From NCBI RefSeq assembly GCF_029873635.1, contig NC_080423.1, positions 109,695,087 through 109,759,086 of the forward strand: DNA of 64,000 bases. The letters are read 5' to 3'. The notes below the pieces were generated by a model. The model was not told where the DNA came from. It worked only from the letters and a program-made list of their open reading frames with translations, and did not search any database. A program made the position numbers and the translations under genes. Position 1 is the stretch's first letter; each line of letters starts with the position of its first letter. Of this stretch, positions 38,065 to 50,260 are shown in pieces. This stretch comes from Malania oleifera (Eukaryota > Streptophyta > Magnoliopsida > Santalales > Ximeniaceae).

Positions 38065-38580
38065 TTATTTAAATACAAAATTGGAGTGATTCATCTTGCG
38101 CATTGGAGACGGGCTGAGAGGCGCATACGACCCAGACCCTTCTCTCATCTCACCGTTTCCAGTAGCCGGCCGGCGAGACGGGCTGCAGAGAAACGGAGCG
38201 CAACCGGGCGACGCCGGGCCCATCTCCTCGTCGCCGCAGTCCATCGCCGCCAAAACGCCGTAGAACTCGTCGACGTCGCAGGGAAGCACAATGGGTCCAT
38301 CGCTCTTGTACCCATATTCCAATTCCGCGTCTTCCAGTAGCGTCCTGAACAGCGGGTGCCCCGCGAACTCCGTCTTCACGAAGAACCTCTGTTTCTCGTC
38401 TCCGACGCAGACGGTGAAGCAACCCCCCGGAGCCACTTGGCTTTTCGTAGATTTGTTCTTACTATTATCCTCTTCCGATGATGATTTTGCCGAAAAGGGT
38501 TTCACCGATTTGGTCCGACTCCTCCCGCCGAACGTCGTCGTCCACAGAGCTTTCCTCCATCTTCTCTTCACGGCGTCCAT
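38065..38580 (-). CDS. SAUR-family auxin-responsive protein
   Basis: Small auxin-up RNA family; members generally act in auxin-linked cell expansion, many by inhibiting PP2C.D phosphatases at the plasma membrane. Single exon, 171 residues, as usual for SAURs. The start chosen is MDAVKRRWRKALW at 38580, with a basic N-terminus; an upstream in-frame ATG adds 16 residues without family support. The SAUR domain spans about residues 50-115: APGGCFTVCVGDEKQRFFVK, KTEFAGHPLFRTLLEDAE, then EYGYKSDGPIVLPCDVDEF. The N-terminal 45 residues are Ser/Lys-rich. A C-terminal tail of about 50 residues (CAPFLCSPSRRP...) extends past the domain, as in the larger SAURs. The coding sequence is far more GC-rich than its surroundings. 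No defect is seen. The exact subgroup is not assigned. Confidence 0.92.
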   Translation of the reverse strand: MDAVKRRWRKALWTTTFGGRSRTKSVKPFSAKSSSEEDNSKNKSTKSQVAPGGCFTVCVGDEKQRFFVKTEFAGHPLFRTLLEDAELEYGYKSDGPIVLPCDVDEFYGVLAAMDCGDEEMGPASPGCAPFLCSPSRRPATGNGEMREGSGSYAPLSPSPMRKMNHSNFVFK

Positions 38581-39200
38581 TTTTACAGACTCTGCTTTCT
38601 CGAGAAAGTGATGGGACGGTTGGCACAATGAGGATTTTGCTCAAACCCTTCCTCCTTGGTACATAAAATCTCAAAGATTACAACATGAAATCAAAATAGG
38701 GAGGAAATTAAAGTTCAGTTTTGTGATTTCTGTTGCAAGAAAGGGAATCCCATGGAACCCAGATGCGAATCTGATCCATCAAAGCTTCGAACCCATTAAT
38801 CAAGAAGATGGGATAAGATCGTAGCAGAGAAATTAGGTAGAAGATGACCACACGAGAAGAACTTTAAAATTTTTTCTCACACACTGCGGCTCGAACTGGC
38901 AGTAACGCCCCCATACTCATATAAATACTGGAGGAGAAATGGGAATGCGGCATTTGACAATGTGCAGAAAAGGGCTGAGCTTTGAATCATTGAATATGTA
39001 CGAGAATAAAATATTCAGTAATTATATAATTCTGTAAATGAGTTTTGACAAAGAAAGTGCCATTCAAAAGGCTGCCAGAGCAGGTGGGAATGAAGAAAAA
39101 TAGATAAAGATTCTCATTTCTCACATACATGGTAGAAAAAATTTTAAGAAAGAGGCGGGCATGGAAAGACACCACCATCTTCGAAGTATTATTGGGGTTT
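38581..39200 (-). promoter_or_regulatory. Upstream region of the SAUR gene
   Basis: A TATA-like TATTTATATGAG on the minus strand lies near 38917-38928, about 340 bp before the start. I saw no TGTCTC/GAGACA auxin-response element in this stretch. The remainder has no other recognisable features. Confidence 0.35.
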
Positions 39201-39204
39201 AATT

Positions 39205-39502
39205 TTAAGTAAATACACTCAAGGAGTTAGTGATACTTGTGAATGGTGAGAGTTTACTCTGTAAGTCAATGAAAACCATAGATGATGAGAGTTTCCTGTG
39301 AGCTAACGAGAACTGTGGATGATAATGAAGATGTGTTTCGAGAGTCGCGTTGGTTGAATGTCCAATTGATGCACGGAAGTCGTGCCTCCATTCGGATTTT
39401 GTCATAATTAGTGAAACTTGGGGGCGGAGGATGCTAATTCGTAGGTTTGGTATTGCACTAGGGGATTTGAAGGGCTCGTTGGTGGCTGAAGTTCCTATGT
39501 AA
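39205..39502 (+). repeat. Dispersed SINE-body-like repeat, diverged copy
   Basis: Contains GAATGGTGAGAGTTTACTCT, CAATTGATGCACGGAAGTCG, CGTAGGTTTGGTATTGCACT and AAGGGCTCGTTGGTGGCTG. It matches, in the opposite orientation, 43460-43735 and, in part, 56964-57020. No coding was recognised. Confidence 0.6.
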
Positions 39503-39640
39503 TAAAAAAAAAAAAAAAAGGGAAGAGTTAAATCCAGATGTGTGGTACAAGCGGCAGATTTTGAACCCTAAATCCACCGTTGCAAGCGGCCTTTTGAAAT
39601 AAGTCCTTACCACTTGACCATATGCCTGGGGGCACATGCT
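39503..39640 (-). mobile_element. tRNA-derived SINE with T-tail
   Basis: On the minus strand the head reads TGGTCAAGTGGTAAGG (A box, about 39608-39623) and GGGTTCAAAATC (B box, about 39560-39571). The 3' end is a T-run, seen as the A-run at about 39503-39519 on the plus strand. It differs in wording from the SINE at 12212-12392. Confidence 0.7.
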
Positions 39641-41090
39641 TGATTTGTTGTTGCTGTTATTATTGTTGTCGGTGTTGTTTTATTTTTTATTTTATTTTAT
39701 TTTATTTTTTGATAAAAGACACTGATCTCTCATGAGATTTGACGAAGACAAAGATCTCCCCAGAGATTTTAAAAATCCCGTTGATCTCCTTTAAGGTTTC
39801 AAAGAAGCTACAAACCTACTCGAAGATTGCTAGAAAGACAAAAACTTCTCAAAAGATTTATCTTTTTGCAAAATATAAGGAAAAATGTGTCTTTTTGGTT
39901 CTTGAAAATTTTGAAACTTCAGGAAAGATCAGTCTCCTTTTGTTAAACCTTAGGAGAGGTTAGTGTTTATTGCATTATATATACATATAATTTGCATAAG
40001 GGAATGGATCTCATTGCTGCTTGTACATCATTTTTCTATATTACTTTGATATATAACTTTAAAAAAAAAAGATTAGTTTGATGGATATTCTTTGCGCAAA
40101 AATGTTTTGATGATATAAAATTGCTATTCTATATTAATGATCAAGATTCTAAGTCTTTCTTCAATAACAATTTAGAATTAGGAGATTTTATTTTGGAATT
40201 TTTCGTTTGAGGTTGTATATGATCATAAAAAGGCATTTAACAAGATCGTCTTTGGAGTTTGAACAAGCTATGCCTTTCGTTTATCTATTAATGTGATTTA
40301 CACCCATATTCTTTTTTTCTTAGCAAAACAATATTTTCTTCTTCTGATTTTGAATGCTTATTATCATTTTGCTATTTATAAAATTTTATAATCTAATGCA
40401 GTAAATACTTTTAATTATTTATTATTACTACCGCCCAAAAGTCATGATCGCACTATATCTCATATTTTTTTTTAATAAATAATAACTTGTTTCTAATAAA
40501 ACGTATGACTTGAACTTAAAGTATTTCACTCTTATCTTTTTTTTATTGATCATTCAACATCGAACCCTCCTTTCATTTCGATCAAGTTCAAGGTCTCATA
40601 ATTATTACTTTGCAACGATTCAAAGTTAATGATGATATGAGTCTTTTGTGCATTGATTTATTATCTATTATTTTCACTTTTTCTGATAACTAAATATAAA
40701 AAAAAATAATTTTTTACTTTCTTTCATTTTTCCTTTCTTTAATTTTTTATAATTTCCAAATGAGACCTTAAATAAGTCCTCTTTAATTTGCACAATCTCA
40801 ATTTATTTTTCATTAACATTTTCCTATTTTTTTTCTATAAATTAAGTTGTTCCGGAAATACTTTAACTACTAATAAATTTTATCTTATCGATAACTTAAA
40901 ACAAGAGATATGTATTTTATCAGCTATGGCATTCATAGCCAACTAAGAGTATCAAAATTGTGTTTAATCGAGTGACAACTCTTTTGATTTAATTGAATGA
41001 TCATTACTTTGAATTAAGAGTGTAAAAATCCAATTATCAAGTTGTTGAGCTCTCCCGATCAACAACTTCATAAGTATATTTATTATATTC
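39640..41090. repeat. 1.4-kb duplicated block, copy 1
   Basis: Colinear with 58465-60075 in the same orientation. Shared words in order: GCATAAGGGAATGGATC, GGATATTCTTTGCGCAAAAA/GTATTCTTTGCTTGCAAATA, AACAATTTAGAATTAGG, AAGTCATGATCGCA/AAGTCATGATTGCA, TTTATCTTATCGATAACTTA, AACTAAGAGTATCAAAATT and AGAGTGTAAAAATCCAAT. The 5' part is a foldback element (39707-39970). No gene seen in it. Confidence 0.8.
39707..39970. mobile_element. Foldback MITE-like element
   Basis: Its left end has TTGATAAAAGACACTGATCT and its right end the rough complement (TTTTGTTAAACCTTAGGAGA), with TTTGCAAAATATAAGGA in the middle. Similar elements are at 57190-57480 and 58510-58795. Such elements with (G)ACCTCCC-TGAGGTTTC wording are frequent non-autonomous repeats in eudicots. 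Confidence 0.6.
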
Positions 41091-41183
41091 TAAATTATTG
41101 AGCATCCTTAAAATTTAATCCTAAAATTGGCTAATATTTTTTAAGATAAAATTGAGAATAAATTGGTAGTTTTAAGAAAAAAG

Positions 41184-41217
41184 GTGGGCGTGGGGATTGG
41201 GGTGGGGCGGTGGGGGG
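41184..41217 (+). other. Potential G-quadruplex
   Basis: Four runs of at least four G (41192-41195, 41199-41202, 41204-41207 and 41212-41217) with loops of 3, 1 and 4 nt, in AT-rich DNA. This fits the canonical intramolecular G4 rule. Confidence 0.7.
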
Positions 41218-41298
41218 ATGACAAAAGCAATGACTAATTCTTTTGTCAAGTGTTCTTGATCCAAATGGACCTTATTTGGTGTCAACTAGCTAGGAACA

Positions 41299-41699
41299 TT
41301 AGGGGTGAGTATAATTCGGTTAAAAATTTATTCAACTTAATTTGGTTTTCATTTTCATTGAATTTTGGTTTTTGGGTCGATTTTTGGGTTCAGTTAATTT
41401 GGTTAACCGAATTAATAGAATAGTACAAATATATATACTAAAATTTTATTTATTTTTTTATATTATATATATTAAAATATTGCATATACTATTTATATTA
41501 TTTATATTTTATATATTTAAAATATTAAATTGGTAAAAATCGGTTAAATGATTTAACTGAAATTCGATTCGGTCAATTTTAAGTTCGGTTAAATATGAAG
41601 TTTCAGTCAGTTCGGTTAATGAGTTTTTTTAACCGAAATTTTTTCGTTCATTCGGTTAATTAACCGAATTCACCGAACCAACCGAATGCTCATTCCTAA
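41299..41699. mobile_element. hAT-like MITE with FRE-type GGTT repeats
   Basis: Terminal inverted repeats: left TTAGGGGTGAGTATAATTCGG, trimmed here as TTAGGGGTGAG...ATTCGG; right, on the minus strand, TTAGGAATGAGCATTCGG. The interior has many CGGTTAA/TTAACCGAA words and an AT-rich core. A degenerate 8-bp flank pair (AGGAACAT and AGTGGCAT) is possible. The roughly 400-bp length and ends match common plant hAT-like MITEs. Confidence 0.65.
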
Positions 41700-42725
41700 G
41701 TGGCATGAGATTTTTTTAATTGATTTTTTTAGAATCCATTAATTAATAGGAGATGATCAATGAACAGGCTAATTTTTTATTTTTAATTTATTTTCATTGA
41801 CCCAATTGGTTGTTGAGAAAACTTCGAAGCAATCAAATTATTCAAATTTCCTTATTTTTGTTTTTTCAATTTATTTGTATTTTAGCCAATTATTATTGTG
41901 ATTTGTAATGTATTAATTAATCTATTGAAAGTGACAATTTTTTTGGCTATTAATCTATTAGTTGCTTTAATTTTTGTTTTTTTATTATGATATGAATTTT
42001 TTTAGTTTAATATGTATTTTTTTTTTTTGCATCTCCATAGTTTTTAAAATAATTAGCAACTAAAATTTTCTAGCACTCAATTAAGCTCTTAATCCATTCA
42101 AAAAATTCAAAAACCAATTACTTTATAAGCATGGTTTTCAATATTAGATTTGGATTTGAATGTTTTTGGACAAGTTTCAATACAATTTTGTATTCAATCT
42201 TATTCAAATCCAATACAAATTCAAATCAAAGATCTCTCCAAACACAAGATTATCGAACAAGACCGTAAACTTAAAACTCATATCTTGCCTTCTTCAATCA
42301 ACCAATTTATTTTGAACAAATAAAAATGATGTATAATTCAATTTTACGATGTTTGGTTTGCATAAATTGTCAATTTATTTATATGCTTGTTGCGTACTCA
42401 ATGATTTTCAACGACAATCAGTTTTATGCGAGAGCGACTGTCTCGTAATATTTAATAATTTCTCCTTGTAATCAATAAATTAATTAATAATAATTAATTA
42501 TTCTAACCCGAATAGTCAAAAGATTATATTATTCTGGATATCAAAAAAATAAATAGTCAAAATTTTCCAGTTGATAAAAAGTAGTTATATTTTGGCATTT
42601 TGCTGCACTTGTCACATATTCACAGTGCCGTGCCTGCCCAATGCTAATAATAACAATAATAATATAAAATATTTTTATTATTTAATATTTCATTGGGCAT
42701 TAGGGAATTCCCAGTGAGTCGGTGC

Positions 42726-42761
<36 letters not shown>

Positions 42762-43370
42762 TAATATGGTTTATTCAAACATTGGGTATATGTGTGCATG
42801 CTGTTTGTTTCTTGAGAAAAAAAATATATAGTATTACTCCCTTGTTGGGACGCCAAATTTTCTTTTCTAGCAGACAGCAGGACATGGACAAATAAATGCA
42901 GTTTATCATCTTGCCCAGGCAGCAATTTTTTTTTCATGCATATATATATATTGGTGTCTTTGACTTAAGAAAAATCCAATACACATATGAGTAATGTGAC
43001 AAAAATGAGAGTTTTCAGCTTATTTTTTATTATGGATTTTATTAAGCTTCTCAGGTTTTGCTTTCGGAGTTAGAGTCGATTCCAACCTTGTAAATAAAAT
43101 CCAATACACATATGATCAAATGTGACAAAAATAAGAGTTTTCAAGTTATTTGTCATACATGGATTTAATTAAAATTTTTAATTTTTGGTATTTCAAGAGT
43201 ATTTCATGCACTTATATGATCAACTAGTTGGATTCGCATTCAGGAGATAAGAGTCCATCATAACACTGTGAATCCTTTTCGGGACATAAAATTCGGAAAA
43301 ACAAAAAGTTTAATTATGTATGCTAATATGTATTTTATTATTATTATTATTATTGGATTACATAAGAACT
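41700..43370. other. Intergenic with small repeats
   Basis: No gene recognised. It includes an inverted repeat (GATTTGGATTTGAAT at about 42148 against ATTCAAATCCAA at about 42205), a hairpin with TGCCCAATG/CATTGGGCA arms (about 42636 and 42690), an (ATA)n run at 42727-42762, two diverged copies of a roughly 120-bp unit beginning AATCCAATACACATATGA (42976 and 43099), and a (TTA)n run at 43335-43354. Confidence 0.5.
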
Positions 43371-43735
43371 TCAGCCATCAACGAGCCCTTCGGACCCCCT
43401 GTTGTGGTAGGATTACATAGGAACTCCAGCCACCAACGAACCCTTCGGACCCCCTATTGTGGTAGGATTACATAGGAACTCCAGCCACCAACGAGCCCTT
43501 CGAACCTCCTGTTGCGGTACCAAACCTACGGATCAGCGTCTTCCACCCCCAGGTCTCACTGATCAGGACAAAGTCCGGAATGAGGACACGATTTCGGTGC
43601 ATCAGTTGGACGTTCGGCCAACCCGAACTTCGGGACCCATCTCCATTACCATCCACGGTCCCCACTAGCTCACAGAGTACTCTTACCATTCACGGTCCCT
43701 GTTGGCTCGTAGAGCAAACTCTCACCATTCACGGT
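43371..43735 (-). repeat. SINE-body-like repeat with minisatellite, 3' half
   Basis: Three tandem units of about 55-63 bp (ACTCCAGCCACCAACGA, CCCTTCGGACCCCCT, TTGTGGTAGGATTACATAG) at about 43371-43530 lead into the dispersed-repeat body, then a 40-bp minisatellite (GTCCC-TGG-TC-AGAG-A, CTCACCATTCACG) at 43640-43735. The continuation is at 56964-57110; the gypsy element between them inserted in a minisatellite unit. Confidence 0.7.
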
Positions 43736-43747
43736 TGTCACTGTTTG

Positions 43748-45829
43748 TGTAACGTCCCGACCCTTTATACGGACCTAGATGTCACTCACTCATACAAAAT
43801 ACCTGTACCTGTTTAATATACATAGACAACCTGCCCTAAACAGGGACATACAGGTGTAACTCGTACATAACAGGAATGCAAATGTTGCGGAAAAATATAA
43901 ACATTCATCGGGATTTCTAATAGACATATACTAGAGTTTACTATTGTATCCTCAAATAGATTTATCTAGACTTAGAACGTAACCTATTATTACAACCCCA
44001 AAAAAAGGTACTCCAACCAAGTTCAATATACACATAGTCCACTTACGTATGCTATGACCTAAAAATTCTCTAAGTCCCTCAAGCAACTAGGACCGACGTC
44101 CAGATGAATCTGAAAACAAAAGTTGTATAATGGGGTGAGACACTTCTCAGTAAGGCGGAAGGTATTACAACAGTGTGTAACTGCATATGCTCATTTTAAT
44201 CAAATTCACTACATACAACAATTTTTCAATCAAGCGGTGCAACAGGTATAGTAATATAAATACAATATATTTCTTCCTTAAAAAGTATTTAAATCATGTA
44301 TATGATTATTAAAACAACGACCAGCTTGGTATGACATAATTACGCCTATTTACCCCGTGGCACGGGTTGTGCACTGATGAATCTAACATGCCCTGTTTGT
44401 GTGGACATTGCCGAGCATCTATTCTATAGTCCGACTGCCTCCCCTGGTCCATTATTTTACTAGTGATTACAAACTCTTGCAAGCCAACTATCTCATGTAC
44501 CCACATTGATTCACATGTGTGATTGCACTGTACTTTACTAGCTACGGAATCGAGCCTTTTATTTCCGGAGTGTCTTTCAACCCCTGTAAACTGAAGTATA
44601 CTTCAACTCATTTGGTAGCAAGTTGTGGTTCCATTTTTCATATATACGATTTATAACGAAAACATATTAACCTATGCATTTCTAGTATTTTCAGAACTCA
44701 TATAATCATTTCGGGCATAAACCGGCACACATCCTCTCAATTTACTCTTTCCACGTTCATAGCTCGGTATGTAATCGACACCTATTTTCCACATATTCAG
44801 TATAGCAAAATGGAACTCTAGTTCCCAAAGTTTATATAAGTATTGTAAAAGATTCTCATATTTCATTTCTATGCACATGTCACGCTAATTTGGTCAAAAG
44901 CCCGCTATATAGTACATAATACAGTAAACGTCATTTAAATGAGAAATAATGGATTCAAGCATCTCACACAATAATATTAGTACAAATAAGGATGTTTTGT
45001 AAAGTTTGGAAATCATATGCCAAAATCTGTATTTTTACCAGAAACTGTAAAATCGCAAAATCGACATTTTTACCCAGTGAAATTTAGTAAATAAGAAGTC
45101 ATATCAGACATATAAACATAAATTATCTTTTGAGCGGTTTAGTTTTTTTCAAAAATATTGTTGTAAACAAATTCCCCTTACCTTAAACCCGAAAGTAGAA
45201 ACTCGTACGAAACGGCTCAAAGCAACGACCTGGAATCCTTAAAACCTAAAAACCACAGAATATTACTTCGCTATAATCTCGACTATTATACAGCTATCTA
45301 ATCGAAATTGGAATCAGATCCTTACCTCGATTTTTAGGAAAACCCGAAAATCCATAAAACGACGATCTTATCTACTAGAGTAGTAAAGCTTCCTTTCTTG
45401 ATCCACGCAGGAACCTCCATTTTTAGAAACGGACATCGAACAGAGAAGGATCATAGAGAGAGAGAGAGAATCCGTAGGTTAGAGAGAGAGAGAGAGAGAG
45501 CTTTTGGGAGAAACTTAGCCCTTAAGCAACCAAAATGGATATTTATAGGGCCCTTGACCGAGTCAAACTCGTCAACGAGGTGGCGTCTTCGTTGACGAGC
45601 CAGCCACATAGCTCGTCGACGAAGCCATTCCTTCGTCGATGAACCTCATTCGGATATTTCTTTGACCCGCTTGGTATTTTCTCGTCGACAACGCTCTGAA
45701 TTTCATTGACAAGGCAGTGAAGGAACTTCGTTGACGAACTTGCTGCCCTCATCGACGAACCCTACTATATAACTCCCCTTTATTCTGTTTCTTACATATT
45801 TTCCTTATTTACGAGTTCGAATCTCTACA
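43748..45829 (-). mobile_element. Gypsy solo LTR (same family as 8032-19293)
   Basis: Plus-strand ends TGTAACGTCCCGACC and CGAATCTCTACA, flanked by GTTTG (43743-43747) and GTATG (45830-45834). It aligns throughout with the LTR at 8032-8761/17795-19293: ATATACATAGACAACC-GCC, GACAAAC/GACATAC-AGGTGTA, CACTTCTCAGTAAGG and CCCGTGGCACGGGTT. It sits 12 bp inside the left LTR of the host element. It carries a promoter array at 45568-45760. Confidence 0.87.
45538..45760 (-). promoter_or_regulatory. LTR promoter: TCGTCGACGA array plus TATA box
   Basis: About eight copies between 45568 and 45760 (CTCGTCGACGAA, CTTCGTCGATGAA, TTCGTTGACGAG and others). On the minus strand TATAAATAT (about 45538-45547) lies 21 bp downstream of the array. 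A GA-rich leader follows (45448-45500). Confidence 0.78.
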
Positions 45830-45906
45830 GTATGACTATTTTCACACCCTTGTGAAGGGTCGTGCGACGCTAGCTAAAACACTCTTGCTTAACTAGCCAG
45901 CCTATC

Positions 45907-47878
45907 TGTCACGCCCCGAACCCGCAGATGGGTCCCAGGTGTGAATAGAGTAACCTAACCCGTCTATGTATCAATTAAAACATACATGATACAATACAAT
46001 AAGGGGGTTCGACCCTGGTGGGTATATGGATGCCCTGTACGCATACACATATACATCGATACTCATCAAATACACAACGGAAAATGTTTCATCTATACCA
46101 TACTAGAGTCTATACAACACTAGGATATACAAACCCATGCAACACTAAGATATGCAATCCCATAATTACAATACATACTCCGGGTGTCTACAAAAACCAT
46201 CACGACAACTTGGTTACAAAACTCGTACATAATCAGGCACTAACAGCAACTCACGACACCCCCACTTCCAAATGCTAGAATGCTAATTATGGCTACCTGA
46301 AGGACCTGAAAACATTTGTACGTACATTCGGGGTGAGACACCTCTTAGTAAGGAAGAAAGCAGGTTATATCAGTGTGTGGCATACCAGTGTTATTTTACT
46401 TAAAATATAACACCATGCAATACGATACAGTTCAAAAACATTTACATATAGTTCCAGTATTTTCACAAATCCATTCTAGTATATACGATACCCAACCATA
46501 TAGTTAGTGTCGTCACACTAATACACAACTACTCTATGAAACCCGAAACTTCACAGCGATTACGTTGCCAATACGATGTAGCTCACACTAATACACAATT
46601 ACTTTATGAAACCCGAAGTTTCACAGCGATTACATTGCCAATAGAGTGTAGCTCACACCCCTCGGTGACCAACCAGGACATGCTGGTGATATTTCACACC
46701 CTCGGATATAAAGCCAAACACTTTCACCCATAGTTTTTACACCGGTACATAGCGCAGCGTACGATAATTAGTTGCCACATAGCTGTTTCGGCATACGGTA
46801 ATTAGCCGCCACTAATTGATTTCACAAAACCTGTAATCATTTTGAAACTCATGTTTTGTATACTCATCAGCGTACGATAATTAGCCACCACATAGCTATT
46901 TTACAAAATACCTTGAGCATTTGCATACAACCATACATACCACACTTATTTGGTTTATGGAAAATCATATCGTTTTCCAATTCAAGTATACAGTTTTATA
47001 CAAATATGGATAATAGTCATCTCAATAATACAGTTTAAACAAAACAAACAGTTTTCCAAACAAAGCAGAGATGATACTCGAAATCCCAAAAATTTCTTAA
47101 AAACTGTAACCCGAAATTCCCGTATTTTACCTGATAGATTTCCCCAAATTAGTTACCAAAACATACATACGATCGTAGCCTACAAGCTTACCGATCCCGA
47201 TTTCAAAAAGTAACTGATATAAATTGAATCCCCTAACCTTAACCCGAATTCCAACTACGAACTCTACGGTCCCCGAAACTACGAATCGAGACTCCAAAAC
47301 TTACAAACTATAGTACAATACATGCTTACAATTCATACTACTACACAAATTTCGAATCAGAAAGGAAAATCAAGTCTTACCTCAATTTTGGCTCGAAACC
47401 TGAAATTGCTCTAAACGAGATTTCAATCCGCTAGAAACGCAGAGAATCCTTCCCTAATCCTCGCACTAATGTTGGATTTACGAATCAGGTGACGAACGGC
47501 GAAAAAATCTAAACAGAGAGAGATCTACAAGTTCTAGAGAGAGAGGGAGAGGATATTTGAGATTACTTAGCTCCAAAGCAACCCATTTGGATATTTATAG
47601 CCCTTTGACTCGGGTGGATTCGTCGACGAGATGACGTCTTCGTCGATGAGTTCACCGGGTTTCTCATCGACGAGATGGAGGTTTCGTTGACGAGCCAGAT
47701 ATTTCCAATTTTTTCGAACCTCTCGACATTCCCTCATAGATGAGCCTCTGAATTTCATCGACGAGGAGCCATTAGCCTTCGTCGACAAATGATAACCTCG
47801 TCAACAAAGTCTACACAATTACCTTTTTACCCCTCTTTTAATCAATTTAATCCATTTATCACGAATCGGGTTCTTACA
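45907..47878 (-). mobile_element. Gypsy solo LTR (same family as 23472-25335)
   Basis: Plus-strand ends TGTCACGCCCCGAACC and ATCGGGTTCTTACA, flanked by perfect CTATC duplications (45902-45906 and 47879-47883). It is inserted within the left LTR of the chromovirus-like element. Local repeats GCGTACGATAATTAGC-CC (46759, 46870) and ACTAATACACAA-TACT-TATGAAACCCGAA (about 46517 and 46588) lie in its middle. It carries the hairpin block at about 46330-46352. Confidence 0.88.
47591..47810 (-). promoter_or_regulatory. LTR promoter: TCGTCGACGA array plus TATA box
   Basis: About eight copies (TTCGTCGACGAG at 47619, CTCATCGACGAG, TTCGTTGACGAG, TTCATCGACGAG, TTCGTCGACAAA and others) between 47619 and 47810. 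On the minus strand CTATAAATAT (47591-47600) lies 19 bp after the array. Confidence 0.78.
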
Positions 47879-48300
47879 CTATCGTTTACCAACATTCATC
47901 CACAAAGTACTTTCATTAGCATTCATTCAAATAGTAGCGGAAACAGTAATCAATTCATGAAAGTCGTGACAAGCAAGCAGTAAATATTGAAGCAAACGTA
48001 ATTCATTAATAACACCTCCGTTGACATTGTGTGTTTAGCGAGGGAGGCAAGTAGGCTAAACACGTTGACAAAAGTTAGTGAGTTTTACAATGACTGATGA
48101 ACACTCACCCTCCCCTAAAGAATTTTCTAGGCCATTCCCACTCTAGCACTAGGCAACATCAAAGAGATCGAGGAGTCATACTGCCTTATTTGGCATACAA
48201 AGACACTACTAGCATAAAATAACCTTACACTAGTATTTACATGATGGAAACCCATCCCAAGCAAACGAGACAAGCCGTCACAGGCAAGCATAATGCTCTG

Positions 48301-48355
48301 TGCAAACACCCTATTTTTGCCCTAACCAGATAGAACAAGAGGTTTATTCTTATTT

Positions 48356-48407
<52 letters not shown>

Positions 48408-49726
48408 CACTATTATTTTAGTATTTATTATTTTTATTCTTATTATTACTATTAGTATTATTAGTATTACTTTACTACTATTATTTTGGGATATATTTAT
48501 TATTATTATTATTATTTTACTGATAGTATCTTTATTATTTTTATTTTTACTATAATTATTTATTATTAGTATTATTATTATTATTACCTTATTGATCCTT
48601 ATATTATTATTATTATAATAATAATAAATATTATTACTATATCTATTATTACCATAAAAGTATAAAAAGAATAAAAATGAAAAAGGAAAAGAGTAGAAGG
48701 ATTTTTTCGGTTGAAAATTTTATAAACGGGAGCCGGAGACCAAACAAAAAAGAAAAAAAGAGCCTAGCTTTCTCCTCGGCCAGCCGCCGCTCTTCTTCAC
48801 GGCCACAATCTCCCAGCACAACTCTCCTCCTACGCAAACCCCATAGCCACATCACTCTCACTCTCATTACTCCCCCATAGTTGCCGCACATCTTCCATCT
48901 CCGCCATCATCTCAATCTCCCTCGCATAGTTCTCCCTCACTCTCTCTGCACAGCCCTGGCAGCCCCCTCACGGATTTAATCCCAGCCGTTTCCCTCATTC
49001 TCCCACCTTCCCTCATAGCCTCTCCCTACCGGCTCCTCTTCTCCAGCCCTCTGTTCAGCCGAAGTCTACAGCAGATCCTCTGCAAAAATCTGCACAACTC
49101 CGGCCACCCTGCACAGCTTCATACCAGCTGGTCCCGAGCACAACCTCCAGCTCCCCCACAGCAGTTTCAGCACTGCAAGCTTCCCCTGCTCCAGCCTTGA
49201 TCACAGCAACCCAGGCTCTATACCAGTAGCCCGAGACATTCCACAGCAGGCCAGACTCTCGAGCACCGGCCTCCGACGAACCAGTGCCACCGCCATCGCA
49301 ACCTCCTCCCTCGGCTTCTCTCGGACTCTCTTCTCTGTGAGTCTCCCGCCCCTCTGCATGTAGACACACAAAACACACACACGCACTCACACTGTCACAT
49401 ATTTTTTGGATTTGTTTGGGGTTTTGACATGTAAAGTTTAATTTTTTTTATTATACATTTAATTGGAGCTTTATGTATGTGCATATTTAATATTATTCTA
49501 TTTTTCACAGGATTTTTCCACCTTTTGCAATAATATTGATTCAGGTTTCATATATATATATACGTCAATTCATTTTATTTATTTTTGCAGGATTTTTTTT
49601 TTTTGTAAAAATATTTATTCACGTCTGATATACATATATATTTAACATCAATTCGTTTTTATTGCAGGATTTTTCTTAACTTTAGGATGTCGGTTACTTT
49701 AGGTTTAAATTCGTTTAGGGTTTTAA

Positions 49727-49759
<33 letters not shown>

Positions 49760-50220
49760 TTAATGTGTTGGTTATTTTTCGTTTAGGGTTTTTGATTTAT
49801 TGTATTTAATCATTAGGTTTGTCTTATTGTTATTACATTATTCATCTTTATTTGTTATATTTAGTTACAGTTCTTGATGAATTGTTTTTGAATATTGTTT
49901 ACATACTTATATTATTATTGTTATTAATCGTATTGTATATTAATGTTAATTTTAATTTGTTGCCGTACTTATCTTGCATATCTATTTAGTGATTTTAGAA
50001 TTGATTTGTTTCCTAATTGTATAGTTTACATGTTAATTATAGGATTAGTTTATTTCTTTAATTATTTCCATATTGTACATGTTATCATTAATTATGTCTT
50101 AATATTAAGGTAGGTTTGGTATTATTAAAATATGCTTATTATTATTATTAGTATTAGTATTGCTGTAATTATTATCTTTGTTATTATATACATATACATA
50201 TGTATGTTTTTAGATGTGTG

Positions 50221-50260
<40 letters not shown>

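Noticed and set aside
38291-38666. Plus-strand frames over the SAUR gene
   Set aside because: Antisense shadows; the minus strand has a full SAUR domain.
48649-49390. Coding-looking GC-rich frames on both strands
   Set aside because: They lie inside the Tat-like solo LTR; low-complexity CTCC/CAGCC composition and no known domain.
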